DNA from: Erythrophleum ivorense
Lineage: Eukaryota > Streptophyta > Magnoliopsida > Fabales > Fabaceae
Assembly: GCA_026724425.1 (NCBI GenBank)
Contig: JAIUCV010000001.1
Span: 10,770,556-10,834,555 of the forward strand
Length of the DNA stretch: 64,000 nt
Direction: 5' to 3'
This document shows, piece after piece, positions 11,967 to 23,100 of the stretch. The translations under genes were made by a program, and so were the position numbers. Numbering within the stretch: position 1 is the stretch's first letter; every line of letters begins with the position of its first letter. Below the pieces are notes generated by a model, which saw only the letters and a program-made list of their open reading frames with translations, was not told the origin of the DNA and made no database searches.

Positions 11967-12362
11967 CTAGTGACTCTTTTGCTCGCTGCTGATTGAGGTA
12001 GATGAAGAAGGGGTTGGTTCAGGTTCACAGGTGCAGTAAGATAATGGCACTATTGGCTTAGCCAGGTGGGTGGGCTTGTCATCCCCAGCCATTACCACAA
12101 GAATCCTTGGCTCAGAGTCAGTGTTGGTCATTACTTGTAATTTAAAGTCGCCTTCTTCTTCCTGTTCTTGAGGTGATGACGACGATGATGAGTGAGAAGC
12201 TCTCTTTGTGTAGGAGCAAATAAGGACGACCAATGCCACAGATATGAGAGCAAGCACGAAAGCTAAGCCTCCGAAGAGGTAAGGAACTGGAGACTTCCAT
12301 ATGCTGACCCCACTGCTAACTGGTGTTGGTGTTGATGGTGATGCACTATTTACAGGCCTCAT
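11967..12362 (-). CDS. GDU: GLUTAMINE DUMPER-like membrane protein
   Basis: The protein is 131 residues with no intron, which is usual for this family. It has the family plan: a short Ser/Thr/Pro-rich N-terminus, the SPVPYLFGGLA entry into a single membrane helix (about residues 29-50, ending CSY), a Ser/Glu-rich cytosolic stretch, and the family's VIMAG motif here as LVVMAGDDKPTHLAKP (residues 89-104). GDU proteins are plant-specific; overexpression in Arabidopsis raises amino-acid export, and the VIMAG motif is needed for this. The start is the first ATG, giving the common MRP N-terminus. Upstream on the minus strand lies a TATA box about 90 bp before the ATG. A second GDU-like gene lies 16.4 kb away in the same orientation. 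The C-terminal tail has two cysteines (110 and 112). Which GDU paralogue it matches cannot be told. Confidence 0.93.
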   Translation of the reverse strand: MRPVNSASPSTPTPVSSGVSIWKSPVPYLFGGLAFVLALISVALVVLICSYTKRASHSSSSSSPQEQEEEGDFKLQVMTNTDSEPRILVVMAGDDKPTHLAKPIVPLSYCTCEPEPTPSSSTSISSEQKSH

Positions 12363-12447
12363 CTTTCTTTACTCTTCTTTCTCTCTGTCTCTCTTGTATC
12401 TTATTGTTATTGCTGTGAAATGAAGAAAGGTGGCTGCTGGGTGTGGA

Positions 12448-12455
12448 ATTTATAG
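12448..12455 (-). promoter_or_regulatory. TATA box of the first GDU-like gene
   Basis: CTATAAAT on the minus strand, 86-93 bp before the ATG, a typical plant spacing once a short leader is allowed for. A pyrimidine-rich leader (CT-rich on the plus strand near 12364-12395) lies between it and the ATG. Confidence 0.6.
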
Positions 12456-12499
12456 TGAAAATTAGGATTTGGATTTACAAAAGTACCCTTTTGGGTGCC

Positions 12500-13037
12500 G
12501 AGGAAGATTCGTTTTTGTGCTTGGTTAGATGCCATGCGGATGTCAAAAGTGCAATACTCTAGCGATTTGGGATCTTAAAAGTGTCTAATCTGGGATAAGC
12601 ACTATGGAATTGTGTTGTCACTGTTTCTCTAATTGTCAAAATTAATGGTTTCATATTTATTGCGTTAACGTTATGATTTAAGCTCTCTCAACAGGAGAGA
12701 GAGGTGGTGGGGCTCAAATTAAATGGGACTCGCCGGTTCCCTCTCTCTCTCCCTCTCTATCTTTTTCTTACACAAGGTTTGCAAACTTATCAATTTTGAA
12801 AAATAATGTGCTTTATAGCACTGTTCTTCAACCCTTTATGACAATGTCTTGAGATATATTAAGTGTTTTGTCTACTTTTCTGTCTAACTTTTTTTTTTTG
12901 TTAAGTTCTGCCCCCTTATTTTTAAATTCCGTACAAATTTGCACGGTCCCACCGAATATTACAAAAATTGAAGTCTGTTTTAAAGGTTAAAAGATAAGGA
13001 TGACTTAGTGGGCTCAGGACAAAGACTTCCTTAGTAA
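12500..13037. other. Upstream region of the first GDU-like gene
   Basis: No gene is seen. It contains a CT-repeat tract (12741-12762) and AT-rich DNA. It may contain promoter elements of the GDU gene, but I can define none. Confidence 0.4.
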
Positions 13038-13296
13038 TATTCCTTCCGCTCCTTTTTATTAAAAATAAAAAATTGTTTTATTAATATTAAAAAAATAATT
13101 AATATTAATTTAATTTATTGATTAAGTTTAAATTTGATAATTTTTTTTATTTTATCCATCTTTATTTTACATAAAAAAATATTATGCATTATTAAGTATA
13201 TTGGGTGTAATAATAAAAAAAATAAAAAAATTATTATTTAATTGAGACAAAAGAAATTTCTTTAAATTTTTTTATAAAAAGAATCGAAAGGAGTAG
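13038..13296. mobile_element. Decayed Stowaway-type MITE
   Basis: The left end TTCCTTCCGCTCCTTTTTAT matches the reverse complement of the right end, which closes GAAAGGAGTA. These are variants of the CTCCCTCCG terminal repeat of Stowaway (Tc1/mariner) MITEs. The inside, TTTATCCATCTTTATTTT then TTATGCATTATTAAG, matches the reverse complement of the MITE at 62206-62500, so the two are members of one family in opposite orientation. TA dinucleotides border the ends. It carries no coding sequence. Confidence 0.75.
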
Positions 13297-14712
13297 TAAC
13301 CAAAGTTCTTAAAGTTGCAATTATTTAGTTATATGTAAGTAAATTCTGCAGAACAACGATAGGTGAAGTAGCTGAATGTCCTCCTATATCACCCTAGAAC
13401 TCAAGGTCACAGTTATGAGCCTATGGAATACAAGTTTTTACTAGTTTCTGGTTTACCAAACTCTAAGACGGCCCCAAGATTTGGTTTTAAATGGCTCATA
13501 TGCAAAAGTCAAAAATTTCTTAGCTGCAATAGAAGTCTGGTTTAGTGGGATCTCTAGAGGCCACTATATTGTGATATGATTTGAAAATGGGCTTTTCAGT
13601 CTTTTTAATTTACCAATAATTTTCACAAAAATCACTGTTCTAGAGACTTTGTCTACAAGAAAAATGCTGCCTATGGGTCATTTCAGGGAGAACAGTGCAG
13701 ACAGAGAGAAAGCTACGTATCCTGATCAATACCATAGCTTTCGCTTTTAGTCAAAACAAGGATTAAGTACTTTATTAAATCTCCAGAATCGTTAATTTCT
13801 AGCCACCAAGGTGATGGAAATGCCAGAGATCAACCTTCCCTCTACTTGGCCCACTTCTGTAAAATGAACAAGGTATCTGCCTAATTCTAGGAGTCTGTTA
13901 TTCGCCGCATAAGCAACAGCAAAGGATGAAATTAAAGATAAGTGTCATTATTAAAATTTTCAATTAAAAAAATAATTGATAATTTAATCCTTTAAGAATA
14001 TCATTTTTAAAGTATTAACATCTCATTTGAGCCTTCTAAAAAATATTTTTTTTATTTATTTGTTATCTTTTTTTTTTATGTAAAGCTCTATTAAATAATT
14101 AATAAAAATAAGTGATGAAATGCAATGTAAAATTAATATGACCGCCAAACATTTATTTGGCCCTAAAATGTGGGGTTAAATGCATCAAAATAACCCCCTC
14201 CCCCTCCACCCACGGGTTGTTTCCAGTGACTTGTCTCTTGTGCCACGTGTTTAAAAATAATATAAACACTTAAGCCCTCTTTAACACACTCATTTTTTTT
14301 ACATTAATATTTATTATATTTTTATCAATTTTATTTTATCTATTAAATTATTTTTTAAAAAATAAGAATATAAAAATCATTGCTTATTTCATCTATTTAT
14401 TTTTTACATTTTCTTATCTATTACATTACCTAATCAAACACATTATTAACATATTTTTGATATAAGAAGGAGAAGAATGAGATGGAGGTAAAAAAAATTA
14501 TTATGTGATGTTTATTATATTTTTATTATTATTATTTAATAATACTTGTCATTTCTTTTTTTTTTTAAATAAAGATATAAATATTATTTTTATCTAATTT
14601 TATTCATTTATCATTTCTTTTTTTATTATATTCTATTCTATAATACCAGTCAAATAGTTATATCAGTTTCATGCTATACCATGTATGTTAGCCATTTTTA
14701 TCGAATATGTTT
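13297..14712. other. AT-rich intergenic DNA, no gene seen
   Basis: No recognisable gene. A C-rich patch (CCCCCTCCCCCTCCACCC) lies near 14192-14212. The rest is low-complexity AT-rich sequence. Confidence 0.45.
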
Positions 14713-14722
14713 TTTACTAGAC

Positions 14723-14877
14723 ACACTGAGCCTCAATGGTACTTCTCCTGGCTTAGTGCCAAGGGACCTGTGGCTGTGGGTGGATCCCCCCAGTGCCCCA
14801 TCCTCTTCCCCCATATCTCCCCTCTAGTGAGACCCACTTGTCCTAGTCCCTTGTAACCAAAAAAAAAAATATATTTG
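14723..14877 (+). mobile_element. SINE with target-site duplication
   Basis: A 155-bp GC-rich island sits in AT-rich DNA. Near its left end GCCTCAATGGTA resembles an RNA polymerase III A box. About 45 bp on, GGTGGATCCCC resembles a B box. It ends in an A-run (14858-14869) after TTGTAACC. The flanks carry TTACTAGAC at 14714-14722 and again at 14878-14886, a direct repeat expected from LINE-mediated insertion. These features together fit a tRNA-derived SINE. I do not know the family name. Confidence 0.75.
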
Positions 14878-14886
14878 TTACTAGAC

Positions 14887-17800
14887 TTCACGTAAAGATG
14901 AAATTAAGAAAGAAATACTCTTTGAAATATTTAAAACGAGACATCAAAATTTTGAGGAATCATACTGGCACAATATGGATTTTAAAGAACCAAAATTAGT
15001 GTCTACCAACTCATAAAAAATTATATGTGAATTTTTTTAAAAAAATTAATGAGAACCAAAATATCAAAATATTTTCATACATTATATTTTTATTTAAAAA
15101 TTTACTAATAAATACTTAAAAGAACTACAGCGTAATTTTGATCCACGACAAAACCTCTTTCGGTTGTGGTATTGGAAAATAATGGGGAATTTCTATAGTT
15201 GAGGTAAACTTAAGGAACCTATACCATTATCTTCCTTCTTTCTCATCCACATTACCACTACCATGTGATCTACCTGTTACTCATAGAAAATGTCCCCATA
15301 TCGGTACTGAAAAGAATCCAAAGATCAGTTTGGAAAGCGATAGTGTCTATTTTCTCCCTTGATTTTATATCTTGGTTTCTATTTGTAAAACAGCTAGCAT
15401 ATTGTATCCTTTCTAAATGTTCTCATCCAATTCAGCAGTGAAAAATTCAGCAAATAAATAAAATATCAACAACAACAATAGAAATGAGCTCACTTAGGGT
15501 CATCCACCTAATCTTAACTACTGCTAGTAAATTTAACAGGTCTCTCATCAAGTCACTGCTTGCCAGTAGCTTATTTTTATTATACGTGTCAAACTGGGAA
15601 GTTTTTAAGGTAATTCTTGTCCACTAAAATAGATCAATTAAGCATATGATATAAGCATGTTGAATTTAAATTTTACTAAAAATATATTTGGGATACTTAC
15701 ATTTCAAATTATAATTAACTTGATCTAACTATTTTTGGTGGACTAAATTAATGTTACAATTTCTCTATCAACCAAAAATGTTAATTTAGTTAATATGAGA
15801 AGATAGTATTTCGATTCTTTTAAAAAGTATTTTGAGAATAAAAAATTATTCAAGAAAATAAAATAGAATTTAGATAAAACCTGATAGCACACTAAGCAAA
15901 CTGCAATAAGCACTCAATTAGCACATTAGGTCCTACATTTTGTTGTAAATTATGGCGACCTTCAAAGAGAAACGAAAATGTTAGGTGTTTGATTGACCAG
16001 GTGGTGGAGCATGTGCCTATCAAACCTATTATTTTGATTTTGTTCAACATTGGATCAATTCCGAATCCTTCAACCAGAAATGTATTGGGGATTGGCGGAT
16101 TCGCAGAATGATGCGCTCTATGTTCTTTGCAAAGTCCTAATTTTAAAAGGAACTTTGATTTTTAGATTCCACATGTTTTTATATTGGTAGACCAAGTGTT
16201 TCGTATACATGCTATGTTGGATTAATTGTTTTTGGACTTTTTAGTTTTGAATTATGTCTAACATGATCAATTATGTCTTTTTGGAAAATGGATTAATTTG
16301 GGCTAAGATTATAATTCATAAAAAAAATAATTGATTTAGGCCAAAGGTTAATTTGTTGGGTTATATATTGTTTCATGGGTTAAAATGTGATTTATTTACA
16401 TTTGATTTATGGAAAGCTTTCTAAAAAGAAATTAATTGTGTCAAATCTTTTATAAGAAAAGTTTTTAAATTAAAATTAATGTGATTTACGAAACTATAAT
16501 CATAAAGTTTAAGGAAAAGTTTGGAATTACACTTAAGGAAGTTTTCAAATAAAATTAGTCAAGATACTTATGTGGGAAAATTTTTTGTTGACCTTATATA
16601 TCTAGTATCTTATGCTCTTAATGACATATTTTTATTTATAAATGAAAAAAATACGTGAAATAAGAAAGTAAAAAAAAGAAGCTAACTGTTTAAAAAAACA
16701 AAAGAATGTTTTTATGAAGATTTATTCAAATCCTCTCACTTCTAAAACAAATGCATTAAATAGAATCAATGGTACTCTGCACTAGACAGGCTTCTAAATA
16801 TGGAATAAAGTCTTTGCACTAATCACAAGTTGATTGAAAAATTTGAAAACATACATTTTTTATTAGTGAGCATATCTACACAATTTAAGGAAGTTGCTAA
16901 ACCAATGATTATTTGCTAAAAGTTAAATTATATAATGAATACCATTTAAAGAAAAATTCAAGAAGAAAAAATAGAATGTTGAATGCTTATACTATGAAGT
17001 TGTATTTATTGTGCTTTAAATTTTAACGTGTTCTTACTTTGTATGAGTTAATCTTTATTTTTTAGAGAACTCTTAGTGAGTTTGTAAATTTAACTTGAAT
17101 CTCTTTCTTTAATATTAAGTTTCTAGATGTTTTGAGAAAAAAAAAATCCCTAATGAGATAGAAATGTTGTAAAATTAGAAAGTTGATCCCATGAAATTGC
17201 CTTAAATTTAGTGTTTTTAAGATACTTAAAAAAGACCTAGTGAAGTGGACAAATTTTATGAATTGAAGAAAAGTCATAAAAGTCTAGTATTGAGCCCTAT
17301 TAAATTGTCTGTGGATAAGTGATAAAGCTGTAATGTTATGCTTGTATTAGAAGAGTTGCTTTGTATATTTAGTGATTACTCATGTTGAATAAAAATTTCT
17401 TACTATGCATATGGGGACTGGATGTAACATATTTTTTTGTTTAAATTAGTATAAAATTGATTGTGTGATTCTTTATTTTCTTTACTCTATTTACATTTTG
17501 TTTAAAGTATTTTATTAAAGAGTAACATCATATTCCTTAAAAACTTAAACGTTATTTAAAGGACTTATAATTAATTGAAAAAGATAAAATAATTTTAAAA
17601 TCCAACTTAACTCTTATTTTTAGATTATTTTCAAATTAATAAATTGAAAATATAAAAAAGAAAAAAATAATGTACCTTGAACTGTACGGATCAAACAAGT
17701 CATTGGAAAAATAAATATTTTAGAAAAAGGCTCATTAACTGCTGTAGTAATTCCATTATAAAGTGATTGATAATTAACAATTTCGAAAATTATTTATATT

Positions 17801-18569
17801 CGTAATTAATCGGGGTTTCTTTTTCCATAACTCCACTATTTTAAAATAGTTTTTATTTTTATTTTTTAAACTCTAATGTAATTGAAGCTTCTTGTGAGTT
17901 AGAAACTACCTGAGAAATTTGTTTACACCTAATGTTAATATACCACCAAATCAAGTAAAATATGCCATTTTGGCGCGGACTTCTTAGCATCACATATAAA
18001 GTTATGAAGGGGTTCATAATTAACAATTTCATAGAATTATTCATACTGTTAATAACTACGAGTTGTGAATGTGATATCCTCTAGAATTGCTTACTACAGT
18101 TGGCACAACGTTTTAACTCCTCTGATTTGCCAAAAAAAAAAGACAATTTATTTAACTACTGGCTCATTCGTAAGATCGGGATTTTATGTTTCTTGTTATG
18201 AGTTTTATTTTTTCAGAAAGCATTCTAAGAACAAAATTTTAGATGCGTGAAGTCAATATGAGCAAGGGTGCTCTTAACATCATTCCCAAAAAAAATTTAA
18301 TTTAATACAAAAAAGGTAATATTATAATTAGAATTTTAAATTGCAGTGGTCAATTATTATTTTGATAAGATTTACAACCTTAGGATTGGGGTGGTTATAT
18401 TGGATGTGGATCCTCTTGTGTAGATTATACTCATGTGAGGAGAAATGTGGGTACAATTTATTTCAATCAATGGCAAAAATATTTTAAAAAATGTGTTTCT
18501 ATCTTTCTCATCACATAATCATAATATCATATTGTTTGTAATTTTTCCACAGTCAATGCAATTGCAATG
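14887..18569. other. Long AT-rich stretch without a supported gene
   Basis: Open frames of about 60-71 codons occur (for example 17062-17277 on the minus strand), but their translations are low-complexity and match no family I know. No transposon ends were recognised. Confidence 0.45.
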
Positions 18570-18743
18570 GTAGCCACTGGCCACGATTTGAAATCATAAA
18601 AACAGCATGCCTAATTACAAAATTGACATGAATAGAGAACACACACACACACACATACACACACACACACACATAGTAGCCACTGGCCACGATTTGAAAT
18701 CATAAAAACAGCATGCCTAATTACAAAATTGACATGAATAGAG

Positions 18744-18780
<37 letters not shown>
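18570..18780. repeat. 106-bp direct duplication carrying CA microsatellites
   Basis: The unit begins GTAGCCACTGGCCACGATTT at 18570 and again at 18676, each followed by about 60 identical bases and a CA run. The second CA run is longer and uninterrupted; the first is broken by a T. Period 106 bp. Confidence 0.95.
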
Positions 18781-18782
<2 letters not shown>

Positions 18783-19148
18783 GGTGATAGATTGTTGGTA
18801 TGGCTAATGAATTTGTGTTCAAAATGGGAACAGAAGCTTCAAGAATTTGATAAAAACCATGGGGCGTATTGCGGTCCAACTGCTAATAATTGCCTTCTTC
18901 AAGTTATGGGTATATATATCTTCCTTTTGATTCTTGTTAAATTAGAATGCAATGGTGCTTTGTTATTCTGCTTACTCAAAATTATTACGCATGGCAAGCT
19001 ATCAATTAATTTTGGCTTAATAATATTAGAGTCACCTTTAAAATTGATAAAATGTTTGAATTTAAATTTCAACTGGAATTAAAATTAAAAAAAAAACTCT
19101 CAAACTAGATATAAAATAAGGATTTTCTAAAGCTTCTTATCATAAATT
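18781..19148. other. Spacer, no gene supported
   Basis: A 96-codon plus-strand frame (18792-19082) starts right after the CA repeat. Its translation is unlike any family I recognise and has no supporting context, so I do not call it a gene. Confidence 0.4.
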
Positions 19149-20060
19149 TTCTGTAAATTTATGGAGAGTCAGATCGATGAATTCTCCCTCTTCATCTTTC
19201 TTTACTTTTTTAAATTTACAACAAAATTTACTGTAAATAATTTTAAAAGATCATTTTTCTTAAACGTAATACCGATTAAATTTAACATGTAGAATCCAGA
19301 CTAGACTAACTGATTTAATTGATAGACTAAACCATGGTCCTATCTAAAGAAACTTTGGAACTTGATATCTAAGAACCAGTCCAAAATCGGATTTAACCAA
19401 TCAATTTTGGATGAAGTTGGACAAAATTGCTTCTGTCAATCTCGAACCTTCTTTCTGTAAATTTATGGAGAGTCAGATCGATGAATTCTCCCTCTTCATC
19501 TTTCTTTACTTTTTTAAATTTACAACAAAATTTACTGTAAATAATTTTAAAAGATCATTTTTCTTAAACGTAATACCGATTAAATTTAACATGTAGAATC
19601 CAGACTAGACTAACTGATTTAATTGATAGACTAAACCATGGTCCTATCTAAAGAAACTTTGGAACTTGATATCTAAGAACCAGTCCAAAATCGGATTTAA
19701 CCAATCAATTTTGGATGAAGTTGGACAAAATTGCTTCTGTCAATCTCGAACCTTCTTTCTGTAAATTTATGGAGAGTCAGATCGATGAATTCTCCCTCTT
19801 CATCTTTCTTTACTTTTTTAAATTTACAACAAAATTTACTGTAAATAATTTTAAAAGATCATTTTTCTTAAACGTAATACCGATTAAATTTAACATGTAG
19901 AATCCAGACTAGACTAACTGATTTAATTGATAGACTAAACCATGGTCCTATCTAAAGAAACTTTGGAACTTGATATCTAAGAACCAGTCCAAAATCGGAT
20001 TTAACCAATCAATTTTGGATGAAGTTGGACAAAATTGCTTCTGTCAATCTCGAACCTTCA
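19149..20060. repeat. Three tandem copies of a 304-bp unit
   Basis: The word TTCTGTAAATTTATGGAGAG begins copies at 19149, 19453 and 19757, exactly 304 bp apart. I found no difference between the copies by eye, and the small open frames within copies 2 and 3 translate identically. Each unit is non-coding and ends near CAATCTCGAACC. A more diverged relation may continue at 20160-20260 (TTGGACAAAATTAGTTTCGCC). Such identity means a very recent duplication or an assembly effect. Confidence 0.95.
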
Positions 20061-20129
20061 TCCTTCAAGCCTCTGGGAACAACTCACACCACTTCATTTG
20101 TAGGAGAGTCTTAACATAGAAGTGCAAAG

Positions 20130-20131
<2 letters not shown>

Positions 20132-20159
<28 letters not shown>
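20132..20159. repeat. TA dinucleotide microsatellite
   Basis: An uninterrupted TA run just past the 304-bp array. Confidence 0.9.
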
Positions 20160-20163
<4 letters not shown>

Positions 20164-23100
20164 TATGTGCAAAGTTTTAAATTGGACAAAATTAGTTTCG
20201 CCAGATTCAAACCTCCATCCCTCAAGCTTCCAAGAGGATTTGACACCATTTCCCTTGCAAGAGCTACTTAACATAAATGTGGCTAAGGGATTCGAATCTT
20301 AGCCCATGAAAAATGTAAGTAGCACTGTGGCTAAATCTCCTACATTAGGTCATTGAAAATGAATGCAAATTTTTATATATATTTATAAAATAATGCTAAA
20401 ATTATATTATATATATGTATATATATTTATTACCACTAATTTAAACACAATTCAACTATAATCAAACCAATAAATTTTAAATCAGTACTTTTATTAGTTC
20501 AATAAATAGTTCAATTTTAAAAATATTGAGATAAACTTAAAATTAAGTTTATTAATATGTCCATTTTTAAAACTGAGATGAGTGATTCTTTGATAGAATA
20601 TTATTAGAGTTTCAAAAGATTCAGAGAAGGTTATCGCCTGTGCATATTTTATAAAGTTGAAACTCAATATGCTTCTATAGATGAAGGATATTGATAACAT
20701 GGTTTATTCTCAAACATTTATATTTTTTTTGAAAAAGTAATTTTATAAAATATAGGATTCCTCTATGAACAAGCCATTTTGGCGCTAGGGAAGGACGCCC
20801 GTGGTCCCTAGCTTTTGAAAAGAAAAAGAAAAATCCTTTCTTCCTTGGGACTTATTCCAATGGCCACAGAAGTTTGTTTCTTTTTATTTTTTTCAGTATT
20901 ATAATTAAAGAGGTTTTAAAGGCATAACCCTCCAACAAAAAAATTAGTGAATTTCGGATTTATCCAAATTATTTTTTATTAAAATAAAATTGAGATCAAT
21001 AAGAAGTAATACATTACTTATTATCAACCCGACTAAGATCGCATTAAATGTCTAAAGCCCCTTTGTTTTAAATTTCTTCTTTTCCAACATACGTCTAGTA
21101 AAATATAATTAGCTATACTGTTAATTGCATGAATAATTATATTAAGTTATCAGGATGGTATATAAATTTAATTTGTTAATTTTTTACGAAGTATAATTTA
21201 TAATTAAAAGTCTTCTCCCCTTATATATATAGTTTCATACTTCTCAAGAGAAGTATCTAATGCTTTTCATAAAAAAGGTTTAACTGAAAAAAGAAAAAAA
21301 GATAATATTTTACTTTACTTTTCAAAATAAATTATGTAAATGATCTACTTGTTAATTTTTAATCTGATGGATATTTTAAAATTTTTTATGAAAAAAGGTT
21401 TAATAATAATCTTGTAGAGCAAATAAATTTTATTTCCCTTGAAACTCTAGCAAGATTTTAGTGTATACTAATATTTTCACATCATTTTAGTTTGGTGTTC
21501 AAATTCATTTAATTAACTAGGTTTCACTTTTTTGTATTTGGGTTAATTTAACTTTGATTGGGTTGAAACACAGCTCCTTTAACTTTAAAAGTGACTCTAA
21601 TATTATGAAGCCAAAATTTTCATAATATATGTGGAATGAGTTATACACAAATGAAAGATTAACACTAACTCATTAGTGGTGTTGTTATGAGAAGTTTAAA
21701 CAGACCTAAATTTGTGAGTAAACTCGTGTAATCAACAAATAATACTGGCAGATCATACAAACTGCAAAGTGTGACTCGTTTAAATATAAATTTCTTTAAG
21801 CCAATTATTTTATTCGTGAGCTAAAACGAGTCAATACAAATAGGATACACATCGGCCCATCGAAATACTGATACCAGGAAAATAAGTATATATGCCCGAT
21901 TGTGTTCAAAATTCGAATGAAATTTCCTTTTCCATCATATGAAAAGATAAAATGCAGAGATTTTAGCCCCAAAAAGAAAAAGTTGAGACACAGAATCGAT
22001 CCTGTTGCCCTGCCGATAATGAAGCAAACAAGAAAGAAGCTTTGTTTTGTAGCCCACCGAAAGAAGATGGTGTGATAATGATGGCTTAATTAATAGGCAA
22101 ACAGATTAATGAATTTTTTCTTATTTTCTACCAAATAAAAGTCTATCAAAAGCTTCTAGTTTTGCCTCCATTCCCAACATTTCTTAGTGCCAGAATATTT
22201 TTTTGTTCTTCAAGAAATAGTAAAGAAAGATAAAATGAGACTCTGATCATAGAATCTGAGCCTCCACTCATTAATTTTCTGATTCATATTCCACTTTCCC
22301 CGTCATTGTGAAAACTATATTCAACATCTTTACGTTCTCTAGTTGTCGCGTCCACCAACCCTCGGACAAACCAATTTGAATGCAATTTTCCATCATTGTC
22401 TTAGGCCCATTTGATAAGCAAGAAGGATTTTTATAAGAATGAGAATAGGAAATAAGATGCACAAGACGCTTAAGTAAAATGATTCCATATAATAAAATGA
22501 TTATTTTTTTGATATCTCATCAATCAAAGCATAAAAATAATCATTAATTTTATTAAATGCCATAAGTTGGAGTTATCGCCACAGTATCAAAAACCCACAA
22601 TTTTATTGTATAATTATCTGTAAACTTTGAATTAAAAAATATCAAAGCAAATGTTATTTTTTTTATGTTTAATATGAAATAAAAAAGAATGTGAATGTCA
22701 TTCTTTTTTATATTTAATTAAAAAAATTAATGTAGAAATAGAAAGAAATAGTAGATACCATATATTTAGGAGTTTTAATTAAACTTTCCTCAAAATAGGC
22801 CAGAATATTGAAGATGATAATGATCATGTCATGGCTAACTTTCTCTTTATTTAATTTACGGGGAACTTAATTAAGGGAAGGTTTATTGATAACTTTTTTC
22901 TAGTGTTTATCTTATTGAATTGAGGTTACAATTGGTACATAAACTATAAAAAATATTAAAATATCTCAGATTTTAAAATAAAATAAAACCGTTATATATT
23001 AGGTAATTTTTGAAATTAGAAAAGAATTTACACGAGTCTAACAATGAGTTATGTCCATAATTGTCTTCATAGTCAAAATTATGTTATCTCTTTCTAAAAT

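Noticed and set aside
18792..19082. 96-codon open frame after the CA repeat
   Set aside because: No family resemblance and no supporting context.
19411..19900. Repeated 61-codon frames as a duplicated small gene
   Set aside because: The identical frames come from the 304-bp tandem repeat; the translation is low-complexity Phe/Lys-rich.
20250..20310. GGATTCGAATCTTAGCC as the B box of a tRNA gene or SINE
   Set aside because: No A box at the right distance, no cloverleaf and no A-tail or target duplication.
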